Source: Roseivirga sp. UBA6061 (GTDB lineage Bacteria > Bacteroidota > Bacteroidia > Cytophagales > Cyclobacteriaceae). From it: a stretch of 64,000 nucleotides of DNA. The stretch is taken from positions 1 to 64,000 of the forward strand of contig DIYF01000155.1 in NCBI GenBank assembly GCA_002427745.1. The letters run 5' to 3'. Under the pieces are notes generated by a model. It was not told the origin of the DNA and ran no database searches. It saw nothing but the letters and a program-made list of their open reading frames with translations. Position numbers and translations under genes: made by a program. Numbering within the stretch: the first letter of the stretch is position 1; every line of letters starts with the position of its first letter. Shown here piece by piece: positions 16,915-27,300 of the stretch.

Positions 16915-19524
16915 TTGTCTGTGTTTCATCTTGAAAAATCAGTTAAAAAATGGCTGCGGTTGTTCAGAAAACATCGTGGTTTTGATCATGGAACCATTCG
17001 CGAAATGGAACTCCATCTGCGTGATCATATAGACGATCTCATATCAGAAGGAAAAACTGAAGAGGAGGCCTTTCAGCTTGCCGTCCGGGAATTCGGAGAA
17101 ATTAAACCTATGGCTCAGGAGGTCTACTGGAGTCAAAGACCCATATCAAACAACACCATTATCAATACAGCTATGCTCAAAAACTACATCAAAATTACGG
17201 TCAGGAATTTCATGAAGTACAAGTTCTACACATTTGTCAATGTTTTTGGTTTGACAGTGGGGCTCTCTATTGTCTTTCTCATTGGACTTTTTGTCAATGA
17301 TGAATTGAATTTCGACAAGTTTCATGACAAGGCTGATGATCTCTATCGGGTGGTGGAAAACCAGTACTATGAAGGTCAGCCGGTATTCCCCGTGGCAGTT
17401 ACTCCTATAGCACTGGGGCCATCTCTTCTGCAGGAGTATCCGGAAGTGCTCGCTTTTACCCGGGTATCCAATGAAGACTATCTCTTCGAGTCAGGCGAAC
17501 GCAAAATTCTGGAGAGAGACGGGATTATGGTAGATGAGCATTTTTTCGATATGTTCTCCTTTAAGATTCTCAAAGGCAGTGTAGTAGGGTTTAAAGATAA
17601 ACTCAATGCCTTGATCCTGACCGAGCAATTGGCTCTGAAGTACTTCCCTGATGAAGGTCCTGTTGGTAAGGGCATAAAGCTGGGAGGAGAGGAGTTTGTT
17701 GTCAGTGCCGTTATTCAGGATGTGCCTAAGAACTCTCACCTCGAGTTCAACTTCATACTGAACTATGAAAACTTCCTTGCCGAAAATCCTGAAACCGCGA
17801 ATAACTGGGCAAGTAACCGTTTGTATACCTACGTTCAGTTAAGTGACCAAGCGGACCTTACTGGTTTCAATGAGAAGATCAAAGGCCATATTAAGAAGAA
17901 TATGGAAAACTCTGTGACTGATATATACCTGCAGCCGCTCACTGATATTTATTTGGGAGAGGTGGATTTTGTGGTAGAGGTGCAGCGCAAGGGCCGGATG
18001 ATGTATGTGCAGATTTTCTCTATTGTGGCATTTTTCATCCTGCTGATTTCCTGTATCAATTTTATGAATCTGTCTACGGCCCGGTCTGCCAAGCGAGCCA
18101 AGGAGGTGGGTTTGAGAAAGACCATTGGTGCTCATCGCAGGCAGTTGATCTTTCAGTTTTTAAGTGAATCTGTAATTCTGACTTTGATTGCAGTAGTCTT
18201 GTCAGCCGGGCTGGTGGCTCTGTTGATTCCTTCTTTCAATCAGCTGACCAATAAGGCTTTTGATTTGTCAACCCTCTTTAATGCTCAGTCAGGTGTGATT
18301 TTAGTCGTAGGTGTATTGCTTATGGCCCTGATTACAGGAGTATTGGCCGGCAGTTACCCCGCTTTGTTTCTCAGCTCAATCAAACCTGTACTTACCTTGA
18401 ACTCTCAGGTAATCAACATCAGGCAGGGCGCTATGCTGAGAAAGGTTTTGGTCGTTTTTCAGTTTATCATCTCCGTGGTGTTGATTATTGGTACCATAGC
18501 AGTATACAAGCAGCTCAGATACATTCAGAATGCCGATTTAGGCTACAACAAAGAGAATATTGTCTATACCTCGGTAGGAGCAAGCCAGTCAAAGCTTTTT
18601 GCCAATAAGCTCCGTGCTCAGCCGGGAGTGGTCAATGTGGGCCTTTCAAACCGTCACCCCGCTTATGTATTGAGCAGTTCCTCCGGTTTTGAGTGGCCCG
18701 GCCAAAACCCGGATGAAAACATCCTGTTCCACTTTATGGGAGTGGATGAGCACTATATGTCTACCATGCAGATGAGCGTGATAGAAGGCAGGGAATTTCT
18801 TGAGGCTGATACTGCAGTAGTCATGATCAATCAGAAGGCCAAAGAAATGATGGGTCTGGAAGACCCTGTAGGTAAAACCATGGGCTCTTTTTATGGTGAA
18901 ATGCGCATTGTTGGTGTGGTGAGCGATTTCAATTTCAAGTCCATTCACTCTGAAATCGAACCCATTGTGATCTTCAAGCGATCAAGGTTAAACCGTGTTT
19001 ATGTAAAGTATGCCGATACACATCAGGGTGCTATAGCCAACACCATGAAAACTGTGTGGGATGAGGTTTTTCCTGATAAAGAGTTTCATTTCGACTTCCT
19101 CCAGCAGGATTTTGATGATTTGTATAATGCTGAAGAAAGAACCAGCCAGCTTTCAACCTATTTTGCCATCCTGGCTGTGATGATTTCGTGCCTGGGACTC
19201 TTTGGTCTTGTGTCTTATGCCACTGAACAAAGAACCCGGGAAATAGGCATCAGAAAGGCCCTGGGGGCATCGGTAAAGACCCTGTTTTTGTTACTTACCA
19301 GAGATTTCACCAGGCTGGTACTGATTTCACTGCTGGTTTCTGTGCCGCTGGGCTGGTATGCCATGAACAGCTGGCTTGATAATTTTGCCTATCACACCAA
19401 TTTGGGTGTAGGCATATATATACTGTCTGCTGTGGCTGCTCTCGCTATTACTTTTGTTACGGTCAGCTACCAATCCATAAAGGCATCTACCAGCAGCCCT
19501 GTGAAGGCGCTTAGAAACCAGTAG
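16915..19524 (+). CDS. FtsX/MacB-type permease with N-terminal prefix domain
   Basis: This 869-residue protein has a cytoplasmic prefix of about 80 residues, including EMELHLRDHIDDL and EEEAFQLAVREFGE. Two MacB-like periplasmic domains and FtsX permease halves follow. Membrane segments are seen near residues 105-125, 365-385, 415-440, 460-490, 515-530, 745-770, 800-815 and 835-855, and repeated EVGLRKTIGAHR and EIGIRKALGAS loops occur after each FtsX half. No ATPase is encoded next to it, so one must come from elsewhere. The start is TTG (or GTG at 16921). Such prefix permeases paired with PadR are common in Cytophagales; their substrates are unknown. Confidence 0.85.
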   Translation: MSVFHLEKSVKKWLRLFRKHRGFDHGTIREMELHLRDHIDDLISEGKTEEEAFQLAVREFGEIKPMAQEVYWSQRPISNNTIINTAMLKNYIKITVRNFMKYKFYTFVNVFGLTVGLSIVFLIGLFVNDELNFDKFHDKADDLYRVVENQYYEGQPVFPVAVTPIALGPSLLQEYPEVLAFTRVSNEDYLFESGERKILERDGIMVDEHFFDMFSFKILKGSVVGFKDKLNALILTEQLALKYFPDEGPVGKGIKLGGEEFVVSAVIQDVPKNSHLEFNFILNYENFLAENPETANNWASNRLYTYVQLSDQADLTGFNEKIKGHIKKNMENSVTDIYLQPLTDIYLGEVDFVVEVQRKGRMMYVQIFSIVAFFILLISCINFMNLSTARSAKRAKEVGLRKTIGAHRRQLIFQFLSESVILTLIAVVLSAGLVALLIPSFNQLTNKAFDLSTLFNAQSGVILVVGVLLMALITGVLAGSYPALFLSSIKPVLTLNSQVINIRQGAMLRKVLVVFQFIISVVLIIGTIAVYKQLRYIQNADLGYNKENIVYTSVGASQSKLFANKLRAQPGVVNVGLSNRHPAYVLSSSSGFEWPGQNPDENILFHFMGVDEHYMSTMQMSVIEGREFLEADTAVVMINQKAKEMMGLEDPVGKTMGSFYGEMRIVGVVSDFNFKSIHSEIEPIVIFKRSRLNRVYVKYADTHQGAIANTMKTVWDEVFPDKEFHFDFLQQDFDDLYNAEERTSQLSTYFAILAVMISCLGLFGLVSYATEQRTREIGIRKALGASVKTLFLLLTRDFTRLVLISLLVSVPLGWYAMNSWLDNFAYHTNLGVGIYILSAVAALAITFVTVSYQSIKASTSSPVKALRNQ

Positions 19525-19541
19525 TCGTTGAGGTTAGGTAG

Positions 19542-19586
19542 AAAAAGCCCGGAAGTTGCCTCGAAATGGCTCCTCCGGGCTTTTTT
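19542..19586. terminator. Bidirectional rho-independent terminator
   Basis: AAAAAGCCCGGA (19542-19553) pairs with TCCGGGCTTTTT (19574-19585), a 12-bp stem flanked by an A-run on the left and a T-run on the right. It can therefore stop transcription from both the permease gene (plus) and the oxidoreductase gene (minus). Confidence 0.9.
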
Positions 19587-19590
19587 ATTA

Positions 19591-21294
19591 TCAGATAATG
19601 CTCTTTCTGATTCTGAAGTGGTTTAAGGGATCTTTAGAAAAATTCTCCTTGATATACTTCAACTGCTCATAGTTCTGAGCAAAGTAAGTTTTGGTAGGAA
19701 TAGAACTGTCCTTGAAGCTTATAAAAGCCCCGGAAGTGTTTGGGATATCATAATCCCTGGCTACTTCCATCCAGTCCAGAGCCCGGTTGGTTCTATTGTT
19801 CACCTTACTGTTCTGACCTATTAACTGCTGGTAGGTCTCCAGGTTCCACCAGGTCTGATACTGTATGGTATACTGCTTGTCTTTGTAGGGGAAGGCACTG
19901 TCTGCACCAAAAGGGTTTTTGTGATAATAATCACCCACAATGGCACCCAGCGTCACATAAGTAAAAAGGCCTAACTGGCGGTTTCCCTTTAAGATAAGGG
20001 GAGAGGTCAGGCTTTGAATCATGGCTTTGTGTCCTTCATCTCCCAGACCTTTCTGGTCTACCAGACGAGAAGTGATCTTGTGTGGAGCCGGATCATCATA
20101 ATCAGGGGGGAGTGGTTTTCCCTGATCCAGCAAATCAGATTGTTCCGGGGTGAGTACCAGATCCACTTCCTGCTTTTGGTGCAGGGCTTCTACAATTTTG
20201 TTGTTCGATTCCCGAGCCCAGTTACTCATCAGATATTCTCCGAACTCTTCTTTGCTATTCGGATCTGTACCGCCATGGTGATGATTGATTTTAATCTGTG
20301 CATCAGGTACGGCTACACTTGCAAACTTCTCTTTGATAAAGGTTTTGAGTTCTTTCTCTGTTCCTTCCCAATAGCCATACATTACACAGTTGTGGTATAC
20401 ATTGTTGACATCAAATGCCTTGCTTGGCTGTGCCGGCTGACCATTGACTTTCAGGTTGGTACCGATCAACTGGCTGGTCTGTGTAGAGGTGATGACCCTT
20501 TCCCAGGCTTTCACCACGTCTATGGTTGGGTATTCCCTTGATGGCAAATCACGCCAGATTTCCGGATAGGGGTTCCATTCAATTTCAAAACGGACCAGTA
20601 CTTTGGGGAGTTTGAATGTCTGAATCCTCAGTTCGGTGACCAGGCCATAACTCATACCACCACCGCCTCTCAGAGCCCAGAGCAGGCTTGGAACACCATT
20701 TTCATCTGCATCCACGCTGATTTTGCTCCCGTCTCCGAGAACCATATTGGCACCCACCAGTCTCTCACAACACATACCTTCTTTCCGGGTCCAGGGCCCC
20801 CAGCCACCGCCCATGGTAAAACCCGAAATGCCTACAGTGGCACAGGTGCCGTGGGGAATCATCACACCCTCTGCGGCAAGTTTGGTAGTAAGATTTTTAA
20901 AGATATTCCCGGGACCTATCCGGGCCAGTCCGTTTTCATCCACCTCTACCCAGTCCATCTCAGAAACATCAATGAGAATGGTATTGGTGCCCGTACATTC
21001 CCCTTCATGGTCATGTCCGCCTGCCCTGATGCGAATGGGAAGGTTCTTGCCGGTAGCGCATTTGTAGGTGTTCTGTACATCGTCCTCCGTGCGGCAGTAT
21101 ACGATGACCCAGGGCTTTTTCTGCAGACGCCTGTTAAAAATGTTACAGGCTCCCTGAAAATCCATTTGCTCAAACCAGTCACCCGTGCTGGTTTTGATCT
21201 GTTGGTCAGGGTCAGCCAGCTTTTCTTTCATCTCCTCCAGAAAATCCAGGATATGCCTGAGCTCAGGGTTGGTGATCATAATTTGTTCATCCAT
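19591..21294 (-). CDS. FAD-linked oxidoreductase, berberine-bridge type, probably bicovalent FAD
   Basis: This 567-residue flavoprotein has an N-terminal PCMH-type FAD domain (about residues 60-240) and a C-terminal berberine-bridge segment (NRALDWMEVARDY to the NFSKDPLNHFRI end). The attachment histidine lies in AGGHDHEG, and a cysteine in HGTCATVGISGFTMGGGWG sits where the second covalent link forms in bicovalent enzymes. No signal peptide is visible, so it may be cytoplasmic. Relatives oxidise sugars, oligosaccharides or small alcohols; the substrate here cannot be read. It ends at the shared terminator and is divergent from the cyclase gene. Confidence 0.85.
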   Translation of the reverse strand: MDEQIMITNPELRHILDFLEEMKEKLADPDQQIKTSTGDWFEQMDFQGACNIFNRRLQKKPWVIVYCRTEDDVQNTYKCATGKNLPIRIRAGGHDHEGECTGTNTILIDVSEMDWVEVDENGLARIGPGNIFKNLTTKLAAEGVMIPHGTCATVGISGFTMGGGWGPWTRKEGMCCERLVGANMVLGDGSKISVDADENGVPSLLWALRGGGGMSYGLVTELRIQTFKLPKVLVRFEIEWNPYPEIWRDLPSREYPTIDVVKAWERVITSTQTSQLIGTNLKVNGQPAQPSKAFDVNNVYHNCVMYGYWEGTEKELKTFIKEKFASVAVPDAQIKINHHHGGTDPNSKEEFGEYLMSNWARESNNKIVEALHQKQEVDLVLTPEQSDLLDQGKPLPPDYDDPAPHKITSRLVDQKGLGDEGHKAMIQSLTSPLILKGNRQLGLFTYVTLGAIVGDYYHKNPFGADSAFPYKDKQYTIQYQTWWNLETYQQLIGQNSKVNNRTNRALDWMEVARDYDIPNTSGAFISFKDSSIPTKTYFAQNYEQLKYIKENFSKDPLNHFRIRKSII

Positions 21295-21448
21295 AGTGTT
21301 TTGGGTTTAAAAAATTGAGATTTAGTGTGAAATTTAAACCAAGATAGCTTTTAATGGTGACTCTCTAAGCCTGAAAGCGAATTTTGATGTAGCCATTGTA
21401 AAGCCCGTTGAACCAGGCTGCCTGATCACCGACATGAAGGAAATATGG

Positions 21449-21471
21449 CTAAGTTGTCTAACTTAGTTTTG
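21449..21471 (+). promoter_or_regulatory. Candidate operator overlapping a TAnnTTTG element
   Basis: A perfect 7-bp inverted repeat, CTAAGTT-GTCT-AACTTAG (21449-21466), overlaps TAGTTTTG at 21464-21471, which matches the Bacteroidota -7 consensus. No TTG is seen at the usual upstream distance. The site is 54 bases before the cyclase start and could control it or the divergent oxidoreductase gene. Confidence 0.4.
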
Positions 21472-21524
21472 CTATTAACTGTCACCTTTTACAGGGAACT
21501 GCGTAAACTGATCAGACTATTTTT

Positions 21525-22595
21525 ATGTACCGCGAAGACCTCCGACTTCTTAGAGATTATGTGATTGGCTGGATGGTGGCCCTGGGGCTGTGGATCGTAG
21601 TGCGCAATTACGGGGTGACCGTACAGGCACCCGTTGACCCAGAGCCACACGAGAACTTAAGGATGCTGTTTGTATTTGGTCCTCTGGCAGGTGTCTTATT
21701 CGGTATTGCGCAAATCAAGTTCGAACGCTACCTCTTTCGCAGGGTACCCTTGTGGAAACTCTCGCTGCTGGGGCTCCTGATCAACAGTCTGATCATGGGA
21801 GTACTCTTTATCAGTGCCTACCAGTTCTTTAAAAATGTAATTGGTTTTGACGAACCCATTACCTTTCGTCAGTTCGTATCTAATCCCAATGCCATTCTGA
21901 TGTTTTGCTACTCGCTGCTGGTCAATTTCGTAATGGCCAGTCTCAGAGAGATAAACCTGCTTTTGGGCAGAGGCAATCTGTGGAGATTCGTACGGGGAGA
22001 TTTCTATTCTCCCAGGGTAGAAAACAGGGTATTTATGTTCATTGACCTGAGAGGCTCAACAACCATTGCTGAAAAGCTGGGACATATAAAGTATAGCCGG
22101 TTTTTGCAGGATTGCTTCTATGACCTCAATGTCATCAGGCATATGGGAGCAGAGGTATACCAATACGTAGGGGATGAGGTGATACTGAGCTGGCCTGTAA
22201 AAAGAAAGAATATGGACTATGTAAGGTGTCTTAAGGCCTTTTGGGCCTACGAAGATGAGCTTCAGAAGCGAGAGTCCTATTACCTGGACAAATATGGGCT
22301 TGCCCCGAAATTCAAGGCAGGTATTAACCTGGGAGAGGTCACCACGGCAGAGGTGGGGGAGATCAAGCGTGAGATTGCCTATCATGGAGATACCATGAAC
22401 ATAGCCGCCCGTATTCAGGACAAGTGCAATGATTATGGTCGTACGCTACTGGTTTCTGAGCATTTCCAATCCAGAGTAAAGGCCAACGGCATCTTTAATT
22501 TTGAGCTGATGGGTGAGGAACAGCTGCGTGGCAAAACCGAGTTACTCAAGATTTACGCTGTCAACAGAACTGTCAGTGGAACTGCAGGGGCATAA
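21525..22595 (+). CDS. Membrane-bound class III adenylate/guanylate cyclase-like protein
   Basis: This 356-residue protein has about four membrane helices in residues 1-150 and a cytoplasmic cyclase homology domain at about 165-345. The two metal-binding aspartates are present: Asp174 in MFIDLRGST and Asp217 in YVGDEVILSW. The conserved NIAARIQDKC helix follows. The domain is compact but not obviously defective, so it may make a cyclic nucleotide; whether cAMP or cGMP cannot be read. The promoter region at 21295-21524 is shared with the divergent flavoprotein gene. It is convergent with the helical protein at 22637. Confidence 0.85.
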   Translation: MYREDLRLLRDYVIGWMVALGLWIVVRNYGVTVQAPVDPEPHENLRMLFVFGPLAGVLFGIAQIKFERYLFRRVPLWKLSLLGLLINSLIMGVLFISAYQFFKNVIGFDEPITFRQFVSNPNAILMFCYSLLVNFVMASLREINLLLGRGNLWRFVRGDFYSPRVENRVFMFIDLRGSTTIAEKLGHIKYSRFLQDCFYDLNVIRHMGAEVYQYVGDEVILSWPVKRKNMDYVRCLKAFWAYEDELQKRESYYLDKYGLAPKFKAGINLGEVTTAEVGEIKREIAYHGDTMNIAARIQDKCNDYGRTLLVSEHFQSRVKANGIFNFELMGEEQLRGKTELLKIYAVNRTVSGTAGA

Positions 22596-22636
22596 TTTGT
22601 GCAGACTCCTTTCCCGAGGCAGCGCTGGCTTCCTGA

Positions 22637-24175
22637 TCACTTACCAACCTTCTCTTTTACGACCTGGGCAAAGCTTTTTCCCTGAATTTTCGCGTCCAGA
22701 TAGCTGATAATGTCAAAATACAGCAAGGGGCGTGATTGGTATTTATCCTCCCTGAGCAACTCCAGCTGGGTTTTCAGCCCGGAAAAGCCTCTTCTGATAT
22801 CCTGAGGATAGATATTACCCAGGTTCTTGATAAACTCCAGTATGGCCACCTGAAAATCTCCCAGGTTTTCCTGTTGCTTCAGGTAAGCGTAGGTGCTGCG
22901 GGTTTTGCGCTCCAGCCTTTCCTCGTCTGCTTGTTCATAGAAGATGATCAGCCGTACAATTCTGGCGAAGCCTTTCAGGTCACTTCTCAGGTTGCCTTTA
23001 TCATTAATCACCTCATTCACCAATTCCAGAGCCCGTTCATAATCGTTGAGGGCAAAGAAGTAAATGGCTGCCTTATAGTTGATAATGAGCAAGGTATGGC
23101 GGTCCATAAAGTCACTGTGTACCTCAACAGCCTCCAGGGTAGCCTCCACGGCCGAGAGCTCTTCTCTGAAATTGGCCCGCATAAATATGGCGTTAAAGAG
23201 CTGAATAGCCCGGTATTTGGTAAGGAGCAGGGTCGTATTACCGGCCAGAGCAGGTCCGGGCAGCTGATCGAAGGTGAGTAACCGGTCATAGTACTGCTCA
23301 AAGTAGGCCAGATCATCCGCCCTGAACGCAGATTGTAAGAGCCGGTTCAGCCCTTTGAGAAAGGCCGCTCTGCGCTTATTATCCAGTTCCTGCGTTTCAA
23401 AGAGCTTCACCCATTTCTCTGCATAGCGCGTACAACTCTCAAAATCATAGGTAAGGTATGCATACCAGTATGAGGCCCGGTAGAGGTAAAAACGCTCATT
23501 AAAGGCCAGGGAAGTCTCATCGTACTGAGCCAGGTCTTTGCCATAAAGTTTTTCCAGCTCCAGCCTCTCCGATTCATTCTTTACCACACCTTTCTCAATA
23601 AACCTTGCCTTGAGCTTGATGGCTATAGAAAAGAAGCGTTGCACATGCCCGAAACGCTTCATGGATTCCTCAGTCTCTACATCCATGCCGTTTACCTGGT
23701 CTGCCTCCAGGTCGAATACCTGCTGCGAACGTATCTGTTTTTCATAGTCCAGCAGAGAGAGCTGAAAAAGGTCTTTACGATACTGACCGGTTACATTTTT
23801 TGCCCGATTCAGCAGGCGCAGACTCTGATCGTAAAGCCCTTTTTTATAGAGCAGTCGAATATAATCCAGCTGTTCGCGCAGTTGTATATCAATATCATGG
23901 TTCAGGTAGCTTTGCCGCAGACTGGCGAGTAATTCCTTGTACAGGTGTGCTTTCTGATTTGAAAACTGAGGCTTACTTACATTACCCAGTTTTTTGAGAA
24001 TGGCCTTCTCATCGTAGTCATACATGCGCTCCATAATATCAAAGAGTCTCACAAATTTGGCACTACTGGTATCTCCGCTGCGTCTGGCATAGAGCTTAAA
24101 GCTGCGCTTCTCCGCCTTGGTCAGTGAGTGAATCAGGTCAAACAGTAATCTTTCTCCGCTATTTCGTTTGGGCAT
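22637..24175 (-). CDS. Conserved helical (TPR-like) protein of unknown function
   Basis: This 512-residue protein is almost entirely helical, with repeats of TPR type such as NDYERALELVNEVIND and KGLYDQSLRLLNRAKN. No signal peptide or membrane segment is seen, so it is probably cytoplasmic. The N-terminus (LTKAEKRSFKLYARR) is basic and looks like a conserved start block. I believe proteins of this type are widespread in Bacteroidota, but I do not know a function. It is divergent from gltB with about 200 bases between the starts. Confidence 0.75.
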   Translation of the reverse strand: MPKRNSGERLLFDLIHSLTKAEKRSFKLYARRSGDTSSAKFVRLFDIMERMYDYDEKAILKKLGNVSKPQFSNQKAHLYKELLASLRQSYLNHDIDIQLREQLDYIRLLYKKGLYDQSLRLLNRAKNVTGQYRKDLFQLSLLDYEKQIRSQQVFDLEADQVNGMDVETEESMKRFGHVQRFFSIAIKLKARFIEKGVVKNESERLELEKLYGKDLAQYDETSLAFNERFYLYRASYWYAYLTYDFESCTRYAEKWVKLFETQELDNKRRAAFLKGLNRLLQSAFRADDLAYFEQYYDRLLTFDQLPGPALAGNTTLLLTKYRAIQLFNAIFMRANFREELSAVEATLEAVEVHSDFMDRHTLLIINYKAAIYFFALNDYERALELVNEVINDKGNLRSDLKGFARIVRLIIFYEQADEERLERKTRSTYAYLKQQENLGDFQVAILEFIKNLGNIYPQDIRRGFSGLKTQLELLREDKYQSRPLLYFDIISYLDAKIQGKSFAQVVKEKVGK

Positions 24176-24382
24176 ACAAGAAAAAATGAACGTAAGTATT
24201 TGTTAATCAATTTTTTACGGATCAATTATTGCGTTCTGAACCTCATAGCATGACCGCATTTCTGTCCGATTTCAAGATCGAAATTAGATAATTTCATCAT
24301 ATCAAAATAAGAATCTAAACTCTTTTTGGGCTGTGAAAACAGACTTTTCACAAAACACCGGAAGAGGATTAAGTATCAGTAT

Positions 24383-27300
24383 ATGGCGAAAGGACTTTAT
24401 TCATCAGCATTCGAAAAAGATGCCTGCGGCATTGGCTTTATTGCGCAAATAAATAACGAACCCTCTCATCAGATTGTACAGGATGGTCTCACCATGCTGG
24501 AGAAGATGGAGCACCGAGGTGGCGTGGCCGCAGATGGTGAAACAGGTGATGGTGCAGGTATTCTTACCCAGGTACCGCTGCAGTATTTCAAAAGAGAGGC
24601 TTTAAAAGAAGGCGTGATACTGCCGGAAGCCGGTGGTTATGGTGTGGCCATGGTGTTTATGCCCAATGATCAAGTGAAGATTGAGAAAGGACTGGAACTC
24701 ATAGAGCGGGCGATCGTGGAAATGGGCCTGAGAAATGTATGGGTCAGGAAGGTGCCGGTAGCCAGCGACAAAATAGGTAAGGTGGCCCGGGCTACCGAGC
24801 CAAAGATATTCCAGGTATTCATCAAGGCCAATGAACTTTCTCTGGCCGAGTTGGAGAGAAAACTGTTTGTCCTGAGAAAGATTTGTCAGAAGCGTGCAGA
24901 TGATCAGTTAAATGACAAGGATTTTTATATCTGTTCCTGTTCTACCAAAACCATTGTCTATAAAGGTGAGCTAAGAACCTGGCAACTGAATGATTACTAC
25001 CTCGATCTCAATGACGAGCTTTTCCAGTCTGCTATTTCCATAGTCCATTCCCGTTTTTCTACCAATACTTTCCCGGAATGGAAGCTGGCCCAGCCTTTCC
25101 GTTTTGTGGCACATAACGGTGAAATCAACACCATCAAAGGCAATATCAACAAGATGTTGTCAAAACAGGGGCTGTTGGAGTCTACCTACTTTACAGCCGA
25201 AGAAATAGAGCTGCTTTTACCTATTTGTAATACTGAGTTTTCAGATTCAGCTAACCTGGATCTGGCCGTAGAACTGCTGGTAAGAGGAGGGAGGAGCATA
25301 GAGCATGCTATGACCATGTTGGTACCACCGGCCTGGACAAAAGATAAGATGTCGCGTGATATGCGTTCTTTCTTTGAGTACCATACCATGATGATGGAGC
25401 CCTGGGACGGCCCGGCTGCCCTCTGTTTTACGGATGGTACCAAAATCGGAGCGAGTATAGACCGAAATGGATTGCGGCCTACACGTTATGCGCTCACCAA
25501 AGACAATCGCATCGTATTTGCCTCGGAGACCGGTGTACTGGATCTCAATCCGGAAGAAGTGATCTATCGCGGCAAGCTCGAGCCCGGTAAAATGGTACTG
25601 GTCGACCTTGAGGAACATACCATTAAGAAAGACTCGCAAATCAAGCCGACCCTTGCCAATGCCAAACCCTATCGTCAGTGGCTTGAGAGGCATTTACTAC
25701 GCCAGGAAGATTTCTTTAAAGGCGTACAGGACCGCTGGAAAGTATTGCCTCAGAAGGAGCTGTTGAAGTCGCAGCTTACCTTTGGTTACTCCAGAGAAGA
25801 CCTGAAGTTCATTCTGGCTCCCATGTCTGAAAAAGGCAGTGAACCCATTGGTTCTATGGGCAACGATACCCCACTGGCTGTTTTTGCCAAACGCAATGCA
25901 CATACCTCCAATTATTTCAAACAGCTCTTTGCTCAGGTAAGTAACCCCGCCATTGACCCCATTCGTGAAAGATCCGTGATGTCGCTCAGAACCTACCTGG
26001 GAAGCTCACATAACCTCTTCAATCAAAAGGAAGGACATGCCCGAAAACTGAGAATCGGTCAACCCGTGCTGACACCCGCACAACTCACTAAGATCAGGTC
26101 TATCGGAGATTATGGATTTAAGTCTTATACCCTGAAGGCACTCTATATAGCCGATTTTGAAAACCTGCAGGACGCCATCACCAGAATAAGCAATGAAGCA
26201 GAAGACATGGTACGCTCCGGGGTAAATCTGCTCGTTATTTCCAACAGACTTTCCTACGATGACTTTGTGCCCATTCCGTCACTTCTGATTACAGGAGCTG
26301 TACACCATCATTTGCTTTCAAAAGGCCTCAGAGCTAAAACAAGTCTGATTATTGAAGCCGGTGATGCCATTGAAACTCACCATTTTGCTACCCTCATAGG
26401 TAATGGAGCCAGTGCTGTTTGTCCTTATCTCGCCTTTGACTCCATCATTGCCGGTAACCCCCAGGCAAAAAACAATGAGCAAAAAGAAGAAATCATTGCG
26501 AGATATATCGCAGCTATTGGCTACGGATTGAGAAAGATTCTTTCCAAAATGGGGATCTGTACCATCGTGTCATATGAAGGAGCACAGATTTTTGAAGTGC
26601 TGGGGCTTGATGAGGAAGTGATTAACCTCTGTTTTGGTACAGTTACCAACAGGCTGTCAGGGAAAGGATTTAAGCAACTGGAGAAAGAGCTGTTGGAAAA
26701 CCAACGCCTGGCTTTAAAGCAGGAAGCATACAAATCACTGCCCGATGGAGGCATCTACCAGTGGCGTGTGGAAGGTGAAAAACACCTGTTCAATCCTAAA
26801 ACCATTCACCTCCTCCAGAAATCCACCCGCAATGCAGACTATGAGCTCTTCAAAGAGTATGCGAAAGCTATCAATCATCAGGAAAAAGAGAACGTAACGC
26901 TCAGAAGCCTCTTTGACTTCAAAGCGACCGAGACGATCTCCCTCGATGAAGTAGAACCGGTAGAAGACATTCTCAGGCGGTTCAGCACAGGAGCTATGTC
27001 CTTTGGTTCCATCTCTGAAGAAGCCCACACCACCATTGCCAAGGCTATGAACCTGATTGGAGGAAAATCCAATAGTGGGGAAGGAGGAGAAGATGCCGTC
27101 AGGTTTACTCCGGGTGCAGATGGTTTACTGGCCCGTTCAGCGATCAAACAGGTAGCCTCAGGACGCTTTGGAGTCACAGCCCACTATCTGTCAAATGCTG
27201 ATGAAATTCAGATCAAGGTAGCACAGGGAGCCAAACCCGGAGAAGGAGGACAGCTTCCCGGACTTAAGGTAGATAAGAATATTGCCCGAATCAGGCATTC

